Of a DNA stretch of 64,000 nt, positions 1 through 12,672 are shown one piece after another. Numbering within the stretch: position 1 is the first letter of the stretch; each line of letters starts with the position of its first letter. The notes beneath the pieces are model-generated. The model did no database searches and was not told the origin of the DNA. It saw nothing but the letters and a program-made list of their open reading frames with translations. This DNA is from Styela clava (Eukaryota; Chordata; Ascidiacea; Stolidobranchia; Styelidae). A program made the position numbers and the translations under genes. The stretch is taken from positions 3,844,001 through 3,908,000 of the forward strand of contig NC_135257.1 of NCBI RefSeq assembly GCF_964204865.1. Reading direction: 5' to 3'.

Positions 1-2465
1 ATGAATCGATAATTTCTAGTTCTTTTGCCTAAAAGTGATGTAAAGCACGTGTAATGCACTTATTATAGACAAATACATTTGAATACAACAAAAAACGACA
101 TCGAACGCACAAAATTGAGATAATCGATGAAACCCTGTAGTAACTTCGATATGCGATAATTAGTTTTCTAACCCCATTTATTTGCGAATTTAATGCGTCT
201 CTGAAATACCAAGTGATTGGTATTGACATCATTGGTTTTCATCAAATATATCAAAAGTGATGGCCGAAAAAAACGATAAAAAAATAAATTTAAAATCCAA
301 TTTTTTCGAATTTTATTGATGATAACATTTTTAGCTTTCTTATGTTGAAATATATCCGAATATACTAGAAATTTTAATCCAAATGCACTAGAACAAATTT
401 TCCATTTTGGGGTCCGAGGTCATATAGGTAATTGAAACCACTCCCTTAAGATATAATTATAAAATTCTCACATCGACTAATGCGAAAAAAAAATTAAGTT
501 GGACTGAAAATTCGCTCATTTATATGTGTTTGAAGTTTAACTCTCGACTTCGTAACTTTCAGCAATAAGTCATTTAACAGATAATCCAATTTATGAAATT
601 ATGGAAATTTTGTCATGTGGTATTCAAAACTCCACTATGAACAACTTTCAAAATATCGCTATTAGATCTCTTTTCAGGTTACACTTTGACCTCAATGAAA
701 TAGTCTATTCTATTTTTGAAATTGCAATTACTTCGCAAAATATAATTTTGTAGACGATGAGATTTTAGTTCTGAACAATTCCTGAACAATACTTTTCAGT
801 ATGTATACTGTCAATTTATTATTTTTCCATGTGTGTCATCTATTACGAGTATAAAAATAATTAAATGAGTAGTCTCATATTTTCATGTGCATGGTCTAAT
901 ATCGTCTGTTACACGAGAAACTCATTTGTGATTAGGCAACCGAGAGCACTTCAGTTCGAAAGCGCAGTCGGAGTCAGATGTCGTTACGCACGACGAAACT
1001 TGATACGAAAGTATATTCGGGGTTTCGGGAACAAACGAACATTTTACAGGAAACTAATCCGTGCCAAACTTGGCAAGAAGGTCTGTCACGATGTCTACAA
1101 AACCCACAAAAGTGATCAGGCCAAAGGAAGAGGTTTATTTTTTGCAAAATCGGGTTTTTGGGTCTCGGATGCGAGTACCCGTCAATCTAGTCACATTCGA
1201 GTGATTTCAATGTTTACAGGTCATTGAACTCTGTTTCCGGGCAGAGCGTTTTGCAGACTATATTTTTACAAATATATTCAACAGGTGGGCAGTGGCTTAC
1301 AAGCAAAGCATTTAGGGGAAGCGTGAACGTTTTTAATGATGGACTATGATTAAATAGCCAGCTCGCGGTGTCGACCATATCCAATGATGTTCCTCATTCC
1401 CGCAAATAGGCTAAATAACGTAGTCCCTCGGAATTGGGCGACGACGATTGGGCACCAACTCCACTATATTTAAAACGAACTGTATTACTTGCGTGAAATT
1501 TTGTCATACCATTTTTTATTGAAAACCGCTAAAAATAACGCTGTGAGTGGCTCACCATATGCCACAGAAAACGAGTAGCCCAACTGCAGCAAAAAATAAC
1601 ATGTGACCGAAATGCAGCAAATAGATGTATATATATATATATATATATTTATAATTTTTACAAACATCAATTATAATTGTACAAGAGTTTTAATATCTAG
1701 TAAGTAAGTTTTTCCGTTACAACGAAATAATGAAGCAATAACATGGCTGAACAAATAAATATACAGAAAATCAGGGAAGTGGGCAAAATTTTAAAAAGAT
1801 TTAAGACGTGCTGATGCACGTGCCCACTTACCCCAAACAACACTTTGAAATGAATTTAAAAAAATACACGAAAGATAATTCGAGCGTAAATATTTAGGTG
1901 TGGATGTGGAGTTTGAACATTGGAGTTTTGTGCTAATCTGGAACTTGTCCTATTGACAAAATATTTACAGCAAAGTGGGTTCACGTGAAGTCTACGCGTT
2001 CGAGTTCACGTTTTCAATCGATGTGGATCATTTACTTTAAAGACTCAATTCATTACTCACACGGATTTTACGTTAAGGAAAATATGTGCGCACATCACTT
2101 ATATACCGTTGGATCCAGGTTATTCCTTCTAGCTTTATGCACGAACAGTTTAAAACTTGAATAGGTTCAGGTACATCCGTTTTTGTTCATAAGCCAGCTG
2201 GACTTCTGCTATAAGAATATCCCTACTCGTAAAGATCGTAAAGATTTATCGTTATTTTGACGACAACACTCATTAGTTTTTATTTCGTTTTTTACACAAA
2301 ATTCCTCATGTATAGTTTTCATATAGTCTATATATATATAGCGAGTTTATAGAATGGAGAAGAGTAGAATAAACTTTTGTGAAATGAAATAAAATACACC
2401 TGATAAAACACTGAATCCTTATTGATAACTCCTCGTTATCATTAGTTTCACGACAAAAATAAGTT
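1..2465. other. Intergenic, no gene recognised
   Basis: AT-rich sequence downstream of the oxygenase gene. The only longer open frame (865-1227, plus) has no recognisable domain. It overlaps a short frame starting near 1089 (ATG-TCT-ACA) that could be the start of something but has no continuation I can follow. A TA microsatellite is present near 1628. Confidence 0.6.
1628..1648. repeat. (TA)n microsatellite
   Basis: An uninterrupted run of alternating T and A. Similar runs occur at 11982-12003, 14031-14051 and 61113-61129. Confidence 0.95.
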
Positions 2466-5400
2466 TTATTTGTAAGTGTTACGCAGCATTCTTTCATTGT
2501 ATTCGACTGCGGTTAGATTCTCATCGAATTCACATTCAACCGGTGTGTGGTTTTCGATCACGGGACATCCATCGTATTCAATTTCTGATAATTTGACTTC
2601 GAAATTTGGATTTGCAAAGTAAACAATTGACTGGCGAAAACTTTTACGTTTTTCTTCGTCGATCGGGTTTCTGATACGATGTTTCTGAAACAACGGAAAT
2701 TGCAAAAGTATTTCGTTTTCGGAAAAACGGATGTTTTGTTACTAACTCTTCCTCCTCAAACTAATTAAACTAATTGATTAAATATACTAATTGATTGAAA
2801 CTGTCAATCGTCAATGTATAAATAATTCGGACATTAATTTAATTTCTCGCATTTAAAACCAAAATACTTTTTAACTGTCTGGTTTTAATCATATACATAC
2901 CGTTGATTTCAACTTTCCTTTTGTCCAGAATTGCAACAAATCACCGATATTGACAATTACGGTTCCTGGTATCGGATTCGCTGGGATATATTGACCGTCT
3001 AGATTTTCGACCTTTGAATTGAAAAGCAAGCATTTATATTAGCTTGCAGTCATGGACATTTACAACACACCTACGCACATTTTTCTGAACCCCGTGTTCG
3101 CATTCATTCATACATGCAAACATTTGCACAAGATGGACCAAAAAACCAAAGTAACCATACATTTCTTAATTACTTCTATGGAAATGAAGAAAATTTAGTT
3201 AATTTTGTTTACGTTTAAACTTCTGTTTGTGCATGAATGCACTCGCAAGTTTCAGGACTCTTTGCACAAAAGTTATGTTCTGCCTAAGAATATGTGCCAA
3301 ATCACCCACCTCCTTGGCATTGCAAACAGACTTACATCCGTTGCGCAAAATTGTCAACCACTAACACGCACACACACATTGTCCTTCGAATACTCGTCCG
3401 CACTGTCACGCTGAAACCATTAATCACTTCTAGCAATCCCTCCACGTCGTCCAAACTCCAAATGATGTCCAGCACTTTCTCAGTACCGCCATTTTATGTT
3501 CCACATTAACCTTTTCATTTTCGTTCTCAAACCAATACGGGCAGTTATGCAATGTTTGAAAATAACTACCAAGCGCATTTTACTGAGTATGAGGTTTTCT
3601 GTAGGACTTGCCTCGGAGAGCCCCCCATAAAATCAATGTTTTAGCTATTGGCATGCACAGGCAGCAGAAAAATGAGTGGGTGATTGACAGTTTTGCGCAG
3701 CGGGTACAAGTCCATCCTGGACTATACTAAAACTTTCAAGTATAAACAGAAGTTCAAGCTTAAACAAAATCTAATAAATTTGGTCCATTTTCGATGAAGA
3801 AATTAAGACAATCATGGGTTCTGATTTAGTGCGTCTTTAGTAGACGGCAATAGTACATTAAGTTCATGTAAATATCATTTGTATAATTGCCCATTTATAT
3901 TTTAAAGCATTTGAATATTTTACAACGTCATGTCCCCTTTTCATTGGAGGTAAGATTGGGCCCAAAAATTCCAGCCCGACCCGACCCGGGCCAGTGGGTA
4001 TTAAACCCGAGCCGACTCGAGGCCGATTAATTAACTGGATTCGCAGGCCCGATTCGCAGGCCACATAAATTTTAAATAAGCAAACATACTAGAGAAAAAT
4101 ACAATCTTTAATCAAGTAGTTTATAGGAAAAGTGATTTTCCACAAAAAGGAGGAAACGAAATATTGACATGATGATTAACAACCATGAGCAAAATAACAC
4201 AATCCATAGTTAGGGTTACCATATTTTTGTGACTTCAAATCGGGACGCCTCGAAAGACAACGACCCCTTAGCTGTGATTTTGTAACTTCACATTTTCCGA
4301 TTTCACTACATAGGCCTACATTCCTACATTTAAAGCTGTCTCGGCTGTCTTTATTGACCATATTGTTATCGAAATTTCATGCGCATATTCTCCGTCCAAA
4401 TATCGGGTTCAGTTCGAAAAATAGAAAGAACTTGACGTTAACGATACCGGTACAAATAATTCGAATTTAGACTAATTAGTATTGGTTTTACATGCGATAC
4501 GTCTGCCATCAATGGGAATCAGCGGGAAACGAACGCATTCACCTTCAGTAAGTATGCTAGCGCTGCGCTACATAGAAACAACAGTAACGAGAACATGTTT
4601 GTGTATTATGCTGGAAAAGCGGGACTTTTGGCTGACTTATCGGGACGGCGGGACAAAACGCTGTAAAGCGGGACTGTCCCGCCTAAAGCGGGACGTATGG
4701 TAAGCCTATCTATAATATACTCAAGCATCCTGAACAGTTGTGTGTTTACCCATAAACAAACAGTACCTAAGCGATTTTGACTGTGTTGGCCAAATAGTAC
4801 AAGTCATATTATATTTTGTTACCTCAAGTCCCCCGATATGGTCTTGAAATAGCAGAGTTATTGTCCCGTAGTCAGAATGTTCACCGAGACGAATCTGTCC
4901 TGGTTTCACGTCATCGGGAATAGGAGGATAATACAATGTTCTTAGTATTGTATAATTTCTTTCTTTTCCGATTCTAGAGTGACATTTAATGAAATATTCC
5001 TTGTCCTTTAAATAAATCGAAAATGCTTGTATAAGAGCATGAATCCTTGTGTTAAAATTATAAATACTTCGATTCATTTTAAATTCCATATTGAAATCTC
5101 GGGGTTTGATCTCATCATTGAAATTAAGGGATGTCAAACATTCAATATGAATGAACCCAATTATTGAATATGAAAATATATTATTCCACAAGCAAAATCA
5201 TACGATTCTTTAGCAATTTTTCTAATACTTGTTAAGAAACCCCCCAATTAAAATCACGATCACACTGCTCAGACAGCCCTGTGTTATATTATAATGACAG
5301 AAAAAAGCAATTGTACGGCCTCGCGTTGAGCGTAATGATACAGTCGACAAGCTTCGGTTCACGTGATATTCCGCTACTCGCATGTTAATATTAGAGAACG

Positions 5401-8188
5401 GCAAGGATGTCATTCCACCAGCACTTACTTTTATTTTCATTCCAACAGCTAATAGTTCGAGTATTCTCAATGTTAAGCGACGACAGATGTCATAGAACTT
5501 TGCCATCGTATCAGAGAAACCTTCAACTTCTGCATCTGGCCAATGTCCCTTTCCCGAAGCTAGTGCCATTCCTCCAACATTGTAGGCCTCTTTTATGTCT
5601 TTTGGTCGATTTACGTTCGTGCTAATTCAAGAAAAAAAATACAAAAATTATTTGTATTGTTTCGGTAACGTGAATATCGAGCGGAAATTCACTGAAACGG
5701 TTCTGGTTCAATGTAATATAATTTTTCTGTATGTATTATAATTTATTTATAATTTATTTATCTAGTTCAGTAAGAGTTTGCGCAGGCTTATAGCAAAGTT
5801 TCCACACAACTTTTTGTCGTCCATATAAGACTAAGATAGTTTGCAAAATGTTCTCATAAATCTATATTAATTTACTATATTATGCAATAGTGTATACCCT
5901 TCGGTATAAAGCTTATGATATCCGCTGTAGTTTTCATCGTAAACATATTTGCATTTGACGTCAGGACTGAGATCAAAAAATTGTTTTGATATTTTCATGG
6001 TTTCCTCAACGTCACGCCTAAACGAAAAAATGGTTACGTTACAAATGGTGACAATGGGTTACTGTAGCCGAGCAAGCATTATGATATGATTGAAAAACAT
6101 ATAATTTGAGCAGCAAAAAAGCTGTGCAGCAAAAACATATATATATATATATACATTTAAAAAATTCATGTTCTTTTATGGGCAATCAAATTGCAGCTAA
6201 TCGAATACGTAAATACAGGCAACACAATGTTCATATATAAACTTTCTTCAAGTTTTAAACAGCCAATGAAATTGCATAAATCTAAATTGCAGTTAACCAA
6301 GTACGTGAATACAGGCAACATAATATTCATAAATAAACTTTGAGTTTCGGACAGCCGATGGAATTGCATGCAGCCAAGAGTGTTGTATTTTCAAAGCCTC
6401 CCGCGAGTCTACATGACTTTGAAGCTGTTCAAACTTCTTGTCTTGCACAAACATGCTACAAAACTTATGCTATTGTGTTTATTAAGTCACCAAATGTGAG
6501 CGTGTGCCTGTCGTGTTTTTATGGTGACCGTACATTTGAACCCACGTACATTTGAACCCTTGTGTATATCCGCGGGTTCAATCTATATGCGGGTGCTAAA
6601 ACCCATGGGTTAGGGTTAGTTAGTATGGGTTCAAATATCCGTAAAACAAAAAAAATTCCATAGGTGCAATAGTATGCGGGTGCAATTGTCGTGGGTTCAA
6701 ATATAATGGAACCGTTTTTATACCGTTTCTCGCGTGTTGGAGTGCTTGCTGCGATGCTCGCAAACGCCGCATTGGTTTCTTTAGTTGTTGTATCTTTTTA
6801 ATTTTTGTTTAGGACAAAACTCCACGATCCATTGAAAGATTATTGGTAGGAGTACGTCATGATTTTTTCAAGTTTGAAAGCGATAAGCTTTTCGAAAGCT
6901 TACTGTAAATTAGCAATGGTTAGAGATGTATATTTCATGCGCGAAAGAAACAAAATATAATGCTCAAATGTGTGAGAACAAAGTGAATTGACTAAAATGG
7001 CCACCGCATGTCGGCTAAATTCCAGGCAAATGTTGAAAGAATTATAATGATTGTTATGAAGGACTGTTCCGAATTTCAAATTAATTACGGCGTTCCAAAA
7101 TATGAATTTATTTTTTTGTGTAATGGGCTGACATCGTTCCAGGAAAAGTGTTGTATTCAGGCCACAGGTTTTGTACAGAAGATCCCTCGATTCTTGTTGG
7201 TAAATCGTTTAAAAATGCTTTAATTGATTATTGCGACTGCCTTTGACAGCTCAAAAAGTGGAAAATTTATAACCGTCGTCATGATGCAGACTTTCAATTT
7301 TTAATGTGATTATGACGCCTTTCGTGTGCCGAAGAAAAGTATGTTAAAATGCAATGATGACATCTTTACATCATAAATTGATAGTGTTGTATTTATTTAA
7401 CTTGCCTTGATGAATATATCTGGTGGCAATCATTCGCTATATAAACGGTCCTTAATTTATTGTAGTTGAAAATTTTCATAGATATTCATGCGGCCATGCC
7501 TTTGTATTGATTGGTACAATACAATCAACCCAAGATGTAATTGCGGCTTTTATAGCATGGCATAATCTGCATACTTATCTTCGACACGAAAAGATATGCT
7601 CTATAGTAATTTGCAATCACAAAACGCTTATTGGTTTGTGCATTATGAATTTATAAATTCTTCCACTTATCGGGATATTATGAACAGTCCAGTATTATAC
7701 TTTGTCCGTGGTTTTAATCGATATGTTTGACGTCAAATACAAGGATGTGTATTTGTAGGATGTTATTGTCTGTGCACTACTTGATCGGCTATATATGCAC
7801 ATTGAATTGTCTTCATACGCAAACGGATTTGAATATATTCATATGCTTGGCTTTATATGCATTTATATAACACTGCCAACTTCACTCGAATTACATCGAT
7901 ACTATGTATTACGTTAATTTCCTAACAATGTGACAGGAATAACGTAAAACGCCGGTAAGTTCAGAGTACGCATTATAGACTACGCATTTATTACCAAACA
8001 GTAACTATACTGGGTTAAGGTGTTACTCACATGCTTACACCCGTGTTGCGTAGATAAACGAAGCCAACGGTAGAAAATGCTTTGTAAACATCATATCCGA
8101 CAGGTTCCATACTCTCTTCATCGATGTTTTCATTATCTATCCCGCACCCCATCATATCTACTGTGGGTAACGATGCCGTTTCTACCAT
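2466..8188 (-). CDS. 2-oxoglutarate/Fe(II)-dependent oxygenase (isopenicillin-N-synthase-like), complete, 6 exons
   Basis: Exons in coding order: 8188-8031, 6017-5898, 5621-5429, 5005-4823, 3011-2901, 2684-2466. All introns are GT-AG, phases join exactly, and the sum is 984 nt (327 aa plus TAA). The start is the ATG at 8188 (protein begins MVETASLPTV). It is the first ATG of a frame that joins exon 2 in phase 2. Family: soluble non-haem iron oxygenases that couple 2-oxoglutarate decarboxylation to hydroxylation or desaturation of a small molecule; the substrate cannot be told. The iron ligands are visible: H200 and D202 in GEHSDYG (exon 4) and H257 in TKHRIRNP (the exon 5/6 junction). The 2-oxoglutarate-binding R272-x-S274 lies in FRQSIVYF. 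LRTLYYPP precedes the HxD motif, as in related proteins. Exon 1 encodes the N-terminal domain that opens with the conserved FSTVGFVYLRNTG. Intron 1 (6018-8030) holds a MITE and intron 4 (3012-4822) another. The length is normal for the family and no lesion is seen. What is seen is the motifs and splicing; the function is family-based. Confidence 0.9.
4211..4708. mobile_element. MITE-like element with 13-bp terminal inverted repeats, inside oxygenase intron 4
   Basis: The left end reads tagggttaccata (4211-4223). The right end (4696-4708) is its inverted form with 12 of 13 matches. The right part is rich in the repeated word gcgggac/gtcccgc. It encodes nothing recognisable, so a non-autonomous DNA transposon is the likely identity. 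A target-site duplication was not clear. Confidence 0.6.
6534..6702. mobile_element. Short foldback/MITE-like element with 13-bp inverted ends, in oxygenase intron 1
   Basis: atttgaacccacg at 6534-6546 is perfectly inverted at 6690-6702. The interior repeats variants of 'gggttcaaat' and 'gcgggtgcaa'. No coding content. Confidence 0.55.
7692..7925. repeat. Direct duplication, copy 1 of 2
   Basis: About 234 bp that recurs at 8695-8929, roughly 1,004 bp downstream, with scattered substitutions. Shared blocks include cactgccaacttcactcg and ctgtgcacta followed by gatcggct. It lies in oxygenase intron 1 just 3' of exon 1. Confidence 0.85.
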
Positions 8189-8418
8189 ATTTACTACCAA
8201 TCATTAAAGTTATCTAGTTGAAAGGAAAATTGGTAACATTACAATTCAGCCAAAAATGAACGAAAAGTAATGCCCTACCTGACCCGACAACGACTTTTAT
8301 TAAATCTTCCATACAAGCCTCTAGTCTGCCACGAAACGTAAATGCCTTCTTACTTTGAATACGGCGAACCACCACTATTTCATTATGGCTATAATTGAGT
8401 AGTAATTGATTCGTATAT
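7926..8418. repeat. Duplicated segment carrying oxygenase exon 1 and its upstream flank (source copy)
   Basis: This segment holds the intact first exon (8031-8188) and about 230 bp upstream of the start codon. It recurs at 12673-13180. The conserved upstream part (8189-8418, minus strand) probably contains the 5' UTR and proximal promoter. In both copies it also keeps a longish open frame on the minus strand (downstream of QSKKAFTFRGRLEAC), which may be chance or an upstream exon. Confidence 0.8.
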
Positions 8419-8694
8419 CCGCTTTTGTGCTGCTTATCGGATATAACATCCATTAATATATTTCTGTGAGCTCAGTAGCATCTTTCTATACATACTTCCT
8501 TCGCTGTAGAAGTTATCCAAGGTAGTATACAAGCGCGCATTTTCATATATCTCATTTGGTGAAAGTATTATAGATAGCAAGCCAGGGAAGTCACTTTTCA
8601 GTGAATCGTTTAAGAATAGAGTAAAATGATGTTGGAAAAGGCAAAAGAATTTACGTCTGACTGCAAATGCCGCAAAATTGCATTTAAAGAAAAA

Positions 8695-8929
8695 TGTATT
8701 ATACATTGCCCATGGTTCAATCGATATGTATGACGTCAAATACAAGGGTGTATATTTGTAGGAAGTCATTGTCTGTGCACTACGTGATCGGCTGTTTATG
8801 CACATTGGATTGTCTTCATACGCAAACGAATTTGAGTATATTCATATGCTTGACTTTATATGCATTTATATGACACTGCCAACTTCACTCGAATTACATC
8901 GATACTATGTATTGCGTTGATTTTCTAAT
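8695..8929. repeat. Direct duplication, copy 2 of 2
   Basis: Partner of 7692-7925 in the same orientation. The pair brackets oxygenase exon 1. It implies an old duplication around the gene's 5' end. Confidence 0.85.
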
Positions 8930-9108
8930 AGCCCGGCAGATAAGGGGCCTTTTAGGGCCCAACATTGTCTTCAGACATGAAGTTTTTTTTATTTGTGATT
9001 ATTCATCTTGGAGTCTCATTGCCCATCATTTCTACATGGGTGTGGAGTTTGCAGCATTGAGCATTTTTTTACGGCTTGATGTTTGTTATAGTGTTTTTCG
9101 TCAAATCT

Positions 9109-9202
9109 GTGCATCATAATGGCGCACAACCTGAACCCTAACCTGGTACATATACTACGTTCACGTTGCGCGCCATATTGATGCACATACTACGGAAGCA
9201 CC
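9109..9202. mobile_element. Short palindromic MITE ('aagatggcgcacaacc' family), partial copy
   Basis: Left arm gtgcatcataatggcgcacaac. The right arm (ending near 9202), read in reverse, is gtgcatcaatatggcgcg. The core holds the word ctgaaccctaacc. Other members are 12416-12524, 31598-31706 and 60311-60425. Confidence 0.7.
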
Positions 9203-9806
9203 AAATTTACCAGGAAATAAAATCAATACCTTTTAGGTATTTGTCGTACCGGAAATATTTGCAGGCGACCCAGCTTTGGGTCGCGATTCGCGACGCATAG
9301 ATAGGGAAACACTGTTGAAACATACGCGTCAAATAAGAAGTACTATTTCAAAATACCTGCTATTGTTGCAATTAACAATACAAGCCTGCTAATGCAGTCG
9401 GCAGTGGTTCAAGTGGATTGCGCACAGTGGAGGTGGAGAACAGTCAATTATTTGTTAGCAAGGATTGTTATGCAGCAGGATGATCACCACGATGCAGTGA
9501 AAGATAATGCTATCACAAGAACATGAATGATAAAATTGCTACATTTATAGTATGTCCCTGGGAAAGAATGTAATTCATGTTTATGTTCCATGCCAATGCT
9601 TTTCAAACTACCAAAGACCCTCAACACTTTTTCTTCTTCTCTTCTATAAAAATACATAGCTTAAGAAACCCTGGTATAAATTAAAAGAGGCGACCGTACT
9701 TCTTTTGCCTGTTGTCATGCTGTCGTCCCTCGAATTCAGCTACAACAAAAAATTCACGAAAAGGTTTTAGATTTTATGATCTCATTAATATTCTCGACAA
9801 TTAATG

Positions 9807-10105
9807 AACGAGAATATCGGTCAGAGACCGAAGACTTATCGATCGAAAGTTAGGGATCCCCCAAAACAGCGCTCTTACTTCATAGTGACACCTTGTGTCC
9901 CATCACTAATTAATTAATAACTCGCTAATTATACGACATATTCAAAATCGATAGTCTTCTGGTACGACATATCATGAATGCACATCTGGAGAATCAAAAC
10001 ATGCAAAATCTGGAGCAGATTCAATCTCGCTTTCGTGAGATATCGCGTGCATCTAACAGACAAACAGACGAATACCTATCAACATACTTACCGATTGAAA
10101 TCGAT
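9807..10105 (+). repeat. Dispersed ~300-bp repeat, copy 1 (inverted relative to 47683-47988)
   Basis: It begins aacgagaatatcggtcaga and ends near the cgattgaaatcgat stretch. Shared landmarks are tctttcgatcgaaagttagg-like ends, 'catcactaattaattaataa', and 'gagatatcgcg' followed by a 'gacaaacagac'-like word. The reverse complement of the same series occurs at 47683-47988. Confidence 0.85.
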
Positions 10106-12415
10106 ACGTAATGATATACGGGTGGTAAAATGCCAAGTTATTCCAACAACATGATCATGTTTTGCAACTTACAACCAATGTTTTGTATGTAACTTTGCTT
10201 GAAAGAATCCCAAGAGATCTAACTACAAATATCAAAAAAGTGAGGCTAAAAAAGTTACACTACAACAACGGTGCACAACCTGCGGCCGTCGCGAAAAAAA
10301 ATGAGGCCGTCCACATACAAAATCCTATGAAAAAAAAGTTCAAAATATAGGATTTGGCGGCTATGCTGGCGTATATTGAAGCAAAACAGAAGCACTGCAA
10401 AAAAGTCAGACGACATGATGCGTCACAATCTAGATGGTGTATTTGCTGCCAGTTACCTCACTTTGCAAGTTTATCTGCCCACATGCAAGACCAAAGGAGT
10501 CATTAAATTGCTACAATTCTTTGCAAACTTTTATAGAATAAATTCATAAAAATATTTGACATTTTATTATACTTTTGGGGACAAGAAAATGGGGGCGACC
10601 GCCCCTCCCCGACCTTCGATTTTTTTCAAAATTGTGCAACCATTATGCAACTTGCTGAATATATCTGCTCTAGAATAGGTCCACCAAAAAAAAAATCCTA
10701 ATAAAATGCGAATATTATACTTCCAAGTAGTCCTACATACTTCATAATTGGGCAGAGGGCACCTCGCACGGGTCAAATACGCGGTTATGACGTCATAAAG
10801 CCAAAAAATTTCACGCGCCCTCGGCGCGCTATTAACCTCCTGACGGCCGTATTGTATAAAAATAAATGCAATGTGGCCGCCAATAGCAAAAAGGTTGTGC
10901 ACCCATGCACTACAACATAGTGATATGCATCTGTTGATGATTTTAGGTGTTTGTTTTGGAAGATTAATGACAGAATCAACTGTGGTTTTTGGGGATGTTT
11001 CAAAAAAAGATTGAATGAAAAAAAGTTTTCCCAAAATGTCAAGGTTTGAGAGTAGTAGAGAAGTAGAAAAAATACTACCATGTTTTCTTCATTTGATAAC
11101 CACGCCACAGAACTTCTCCGATAAATATACGCAGCAATTGCGAGAGGCAGAAATGCCAAGATGGGATTTCATCGCATTGCAAACCAATATTAGCGATTCT
11201 TAGATATATTCGAGCATTCCCATCTGAACTGCGTGGAAAATATTATACCTATTCAAACACTTAAAAAACTATGTCAGATGAGCGTCCTATTATCGAATAT
11301 TATAGTAAAGGAGTAGTGAGTGCAATGGGAAAAAACATATAAGGCGGAACTTTCAGTAATATGCAATCAAACAATCTTATTGTAGAATATATATTTAAAA
11401 AAATTTCGTCACGCCAACCGCAGTCCGAAACTTTTTGTCTCTGGCTGAGCTTAGATACCAATTGGCACTCATGTAAACTGGTATCGGGACAGGTCTCATA
11501 TTGAAACGCCACGGGATGGAGCAGATAATATGAGTATCCATGCCCCAGCTGTCATTTTGGTGTGTACTGCTGTTTTTATCGCAGATGATACTGCTTTTTT
11601 TTGTATTAAAGATTTACTAGCATTCCGGATTTGAGGATGTCAAATGATGGATATCAATAAATCAGTTGAAAACCAACACGCAATATTACAAAACTTACTT
11701 CCAACAAGCGGTTTGAATGAATGAAAAAGCTGAAACTAATATTCTTTAGAACAGCATACAAATTCTATGGGATGAAATCATACACAAAAGCTCGTCAAAA
11801 ACCATAGGTCAATAAACAGGTGGAATTTGATGCATGTGCGCATTACCACGTACAACCGAAGCACTCAAGAAAATGTGTGTGATGTACTAGTGATTGAAAT
11901 GTTTGACTCAACTACCGGTATGTTGGCATAACAGGTGCACATCTCGGTTTCGCATACACATACCTTCCACAAGAATATATTAATATATATATATATATAT
12001 ATACCATGTCCACAAGAATATATTAATTTGAACAAAGTCAAAGCTGAACCTGAAAAGTTCCGGTTCTTCCAATAGAAAACACGTTACACATCGTTAGATA
12101 CCAGTGGATGGTTTTACACGGCCTTGTCCGGAGCGAAAAACGAGGTCGAATATTCCAATCCATTTGTTAATAAAATATTTCCCAAGTCCGGAAGCTTCGA
12201 GCAGAAAAATGAAATGCTCGCGGCAACACAAATGTAATTTGAAGAGTGCAAAAGAAAGTGGCTAGATGCTGTCGATGGAACTTGGCTTATATTAGAGAAA
12301 TAAACTACAATTTATTGTACTAAAATTGAATTTCTGGCATTGTAGTGAGATTCAATGTTACTATGTATTCAAAACTAACCCATGTAGTTATGAAATAATT
12401 GTTTTTAACAAAAAA

Positions 12416-12524
12416 GTGCTCCCGAAGTATTCGTACCAAGATGGCGCACAACATGCACATTGTATGTGTACCGGGTTAGGGTTTAGGATGTGCGTCATTT
12501 TGATACGAATACTTCCGGAGCGCC
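12416..12524. mobile_element. Short palindromic MITE ('aagatggcgcacaacc' family)
   Basis: The left arm gtgctcccgaagtattcgta (12416 on) matches the inverted right arm ending at 12524 (ggcgctccggaagtattcgt on the other strand). The core contains accgggttagggttt. It is about 109 bp long and has no coding capacity. Confidence 0.75.
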
Positions 12525-12672
12525 TTAAAATCCACTTAGAAAAAATTGCTCAACATTATATACTCCACACCCACTTGGGTATCATTATTTATGTCATTGA
12601 CATTATATCTAAAGAATAAAAATAACTTTATATCTCAAAACGATCTTCGGCCACGATTCTGTCGGACTATAA

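Larger units (their letters stand above)
8930..12672. other. Intergenic, repeats only
   Basis: No gene recognised. It holds two members of one MITE family (9109-9202, 12416-12524), a dispersed 300-bp repeat (9807-10105), an AT microsatellite at 11982-12003, and a GC-richer stretch near 10780-10860. The open frames at 10567-11159 lie on low-complexity and repeat-like DNA and show no domain. Confidence 0.6.

Noticed and set aside
865-1227. 120-aa open frame on the plus strand, with a nested ATG-TCT-ACA-AAA-CCC start
   Set aside because: Arg/Lys/Ser-rich composition without domain, no clear splice partner downstream, and the nested start gives only about 14 codons before a weak donor (gtttat).
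10567-11159. Overlapping minus-strand frames of 155 and 124 aa
   Set aside because: They cover low-complexity and GC-rich repeat-like DNA, read hydrophobic by composition, and match no family.
12090-12290. Possible coding remnant with readable stretch ending in a stop before FEECKRKWLDAV
   Set aside because: Short, interrupted by a stop, no family recognised, and no flanking splice sites.
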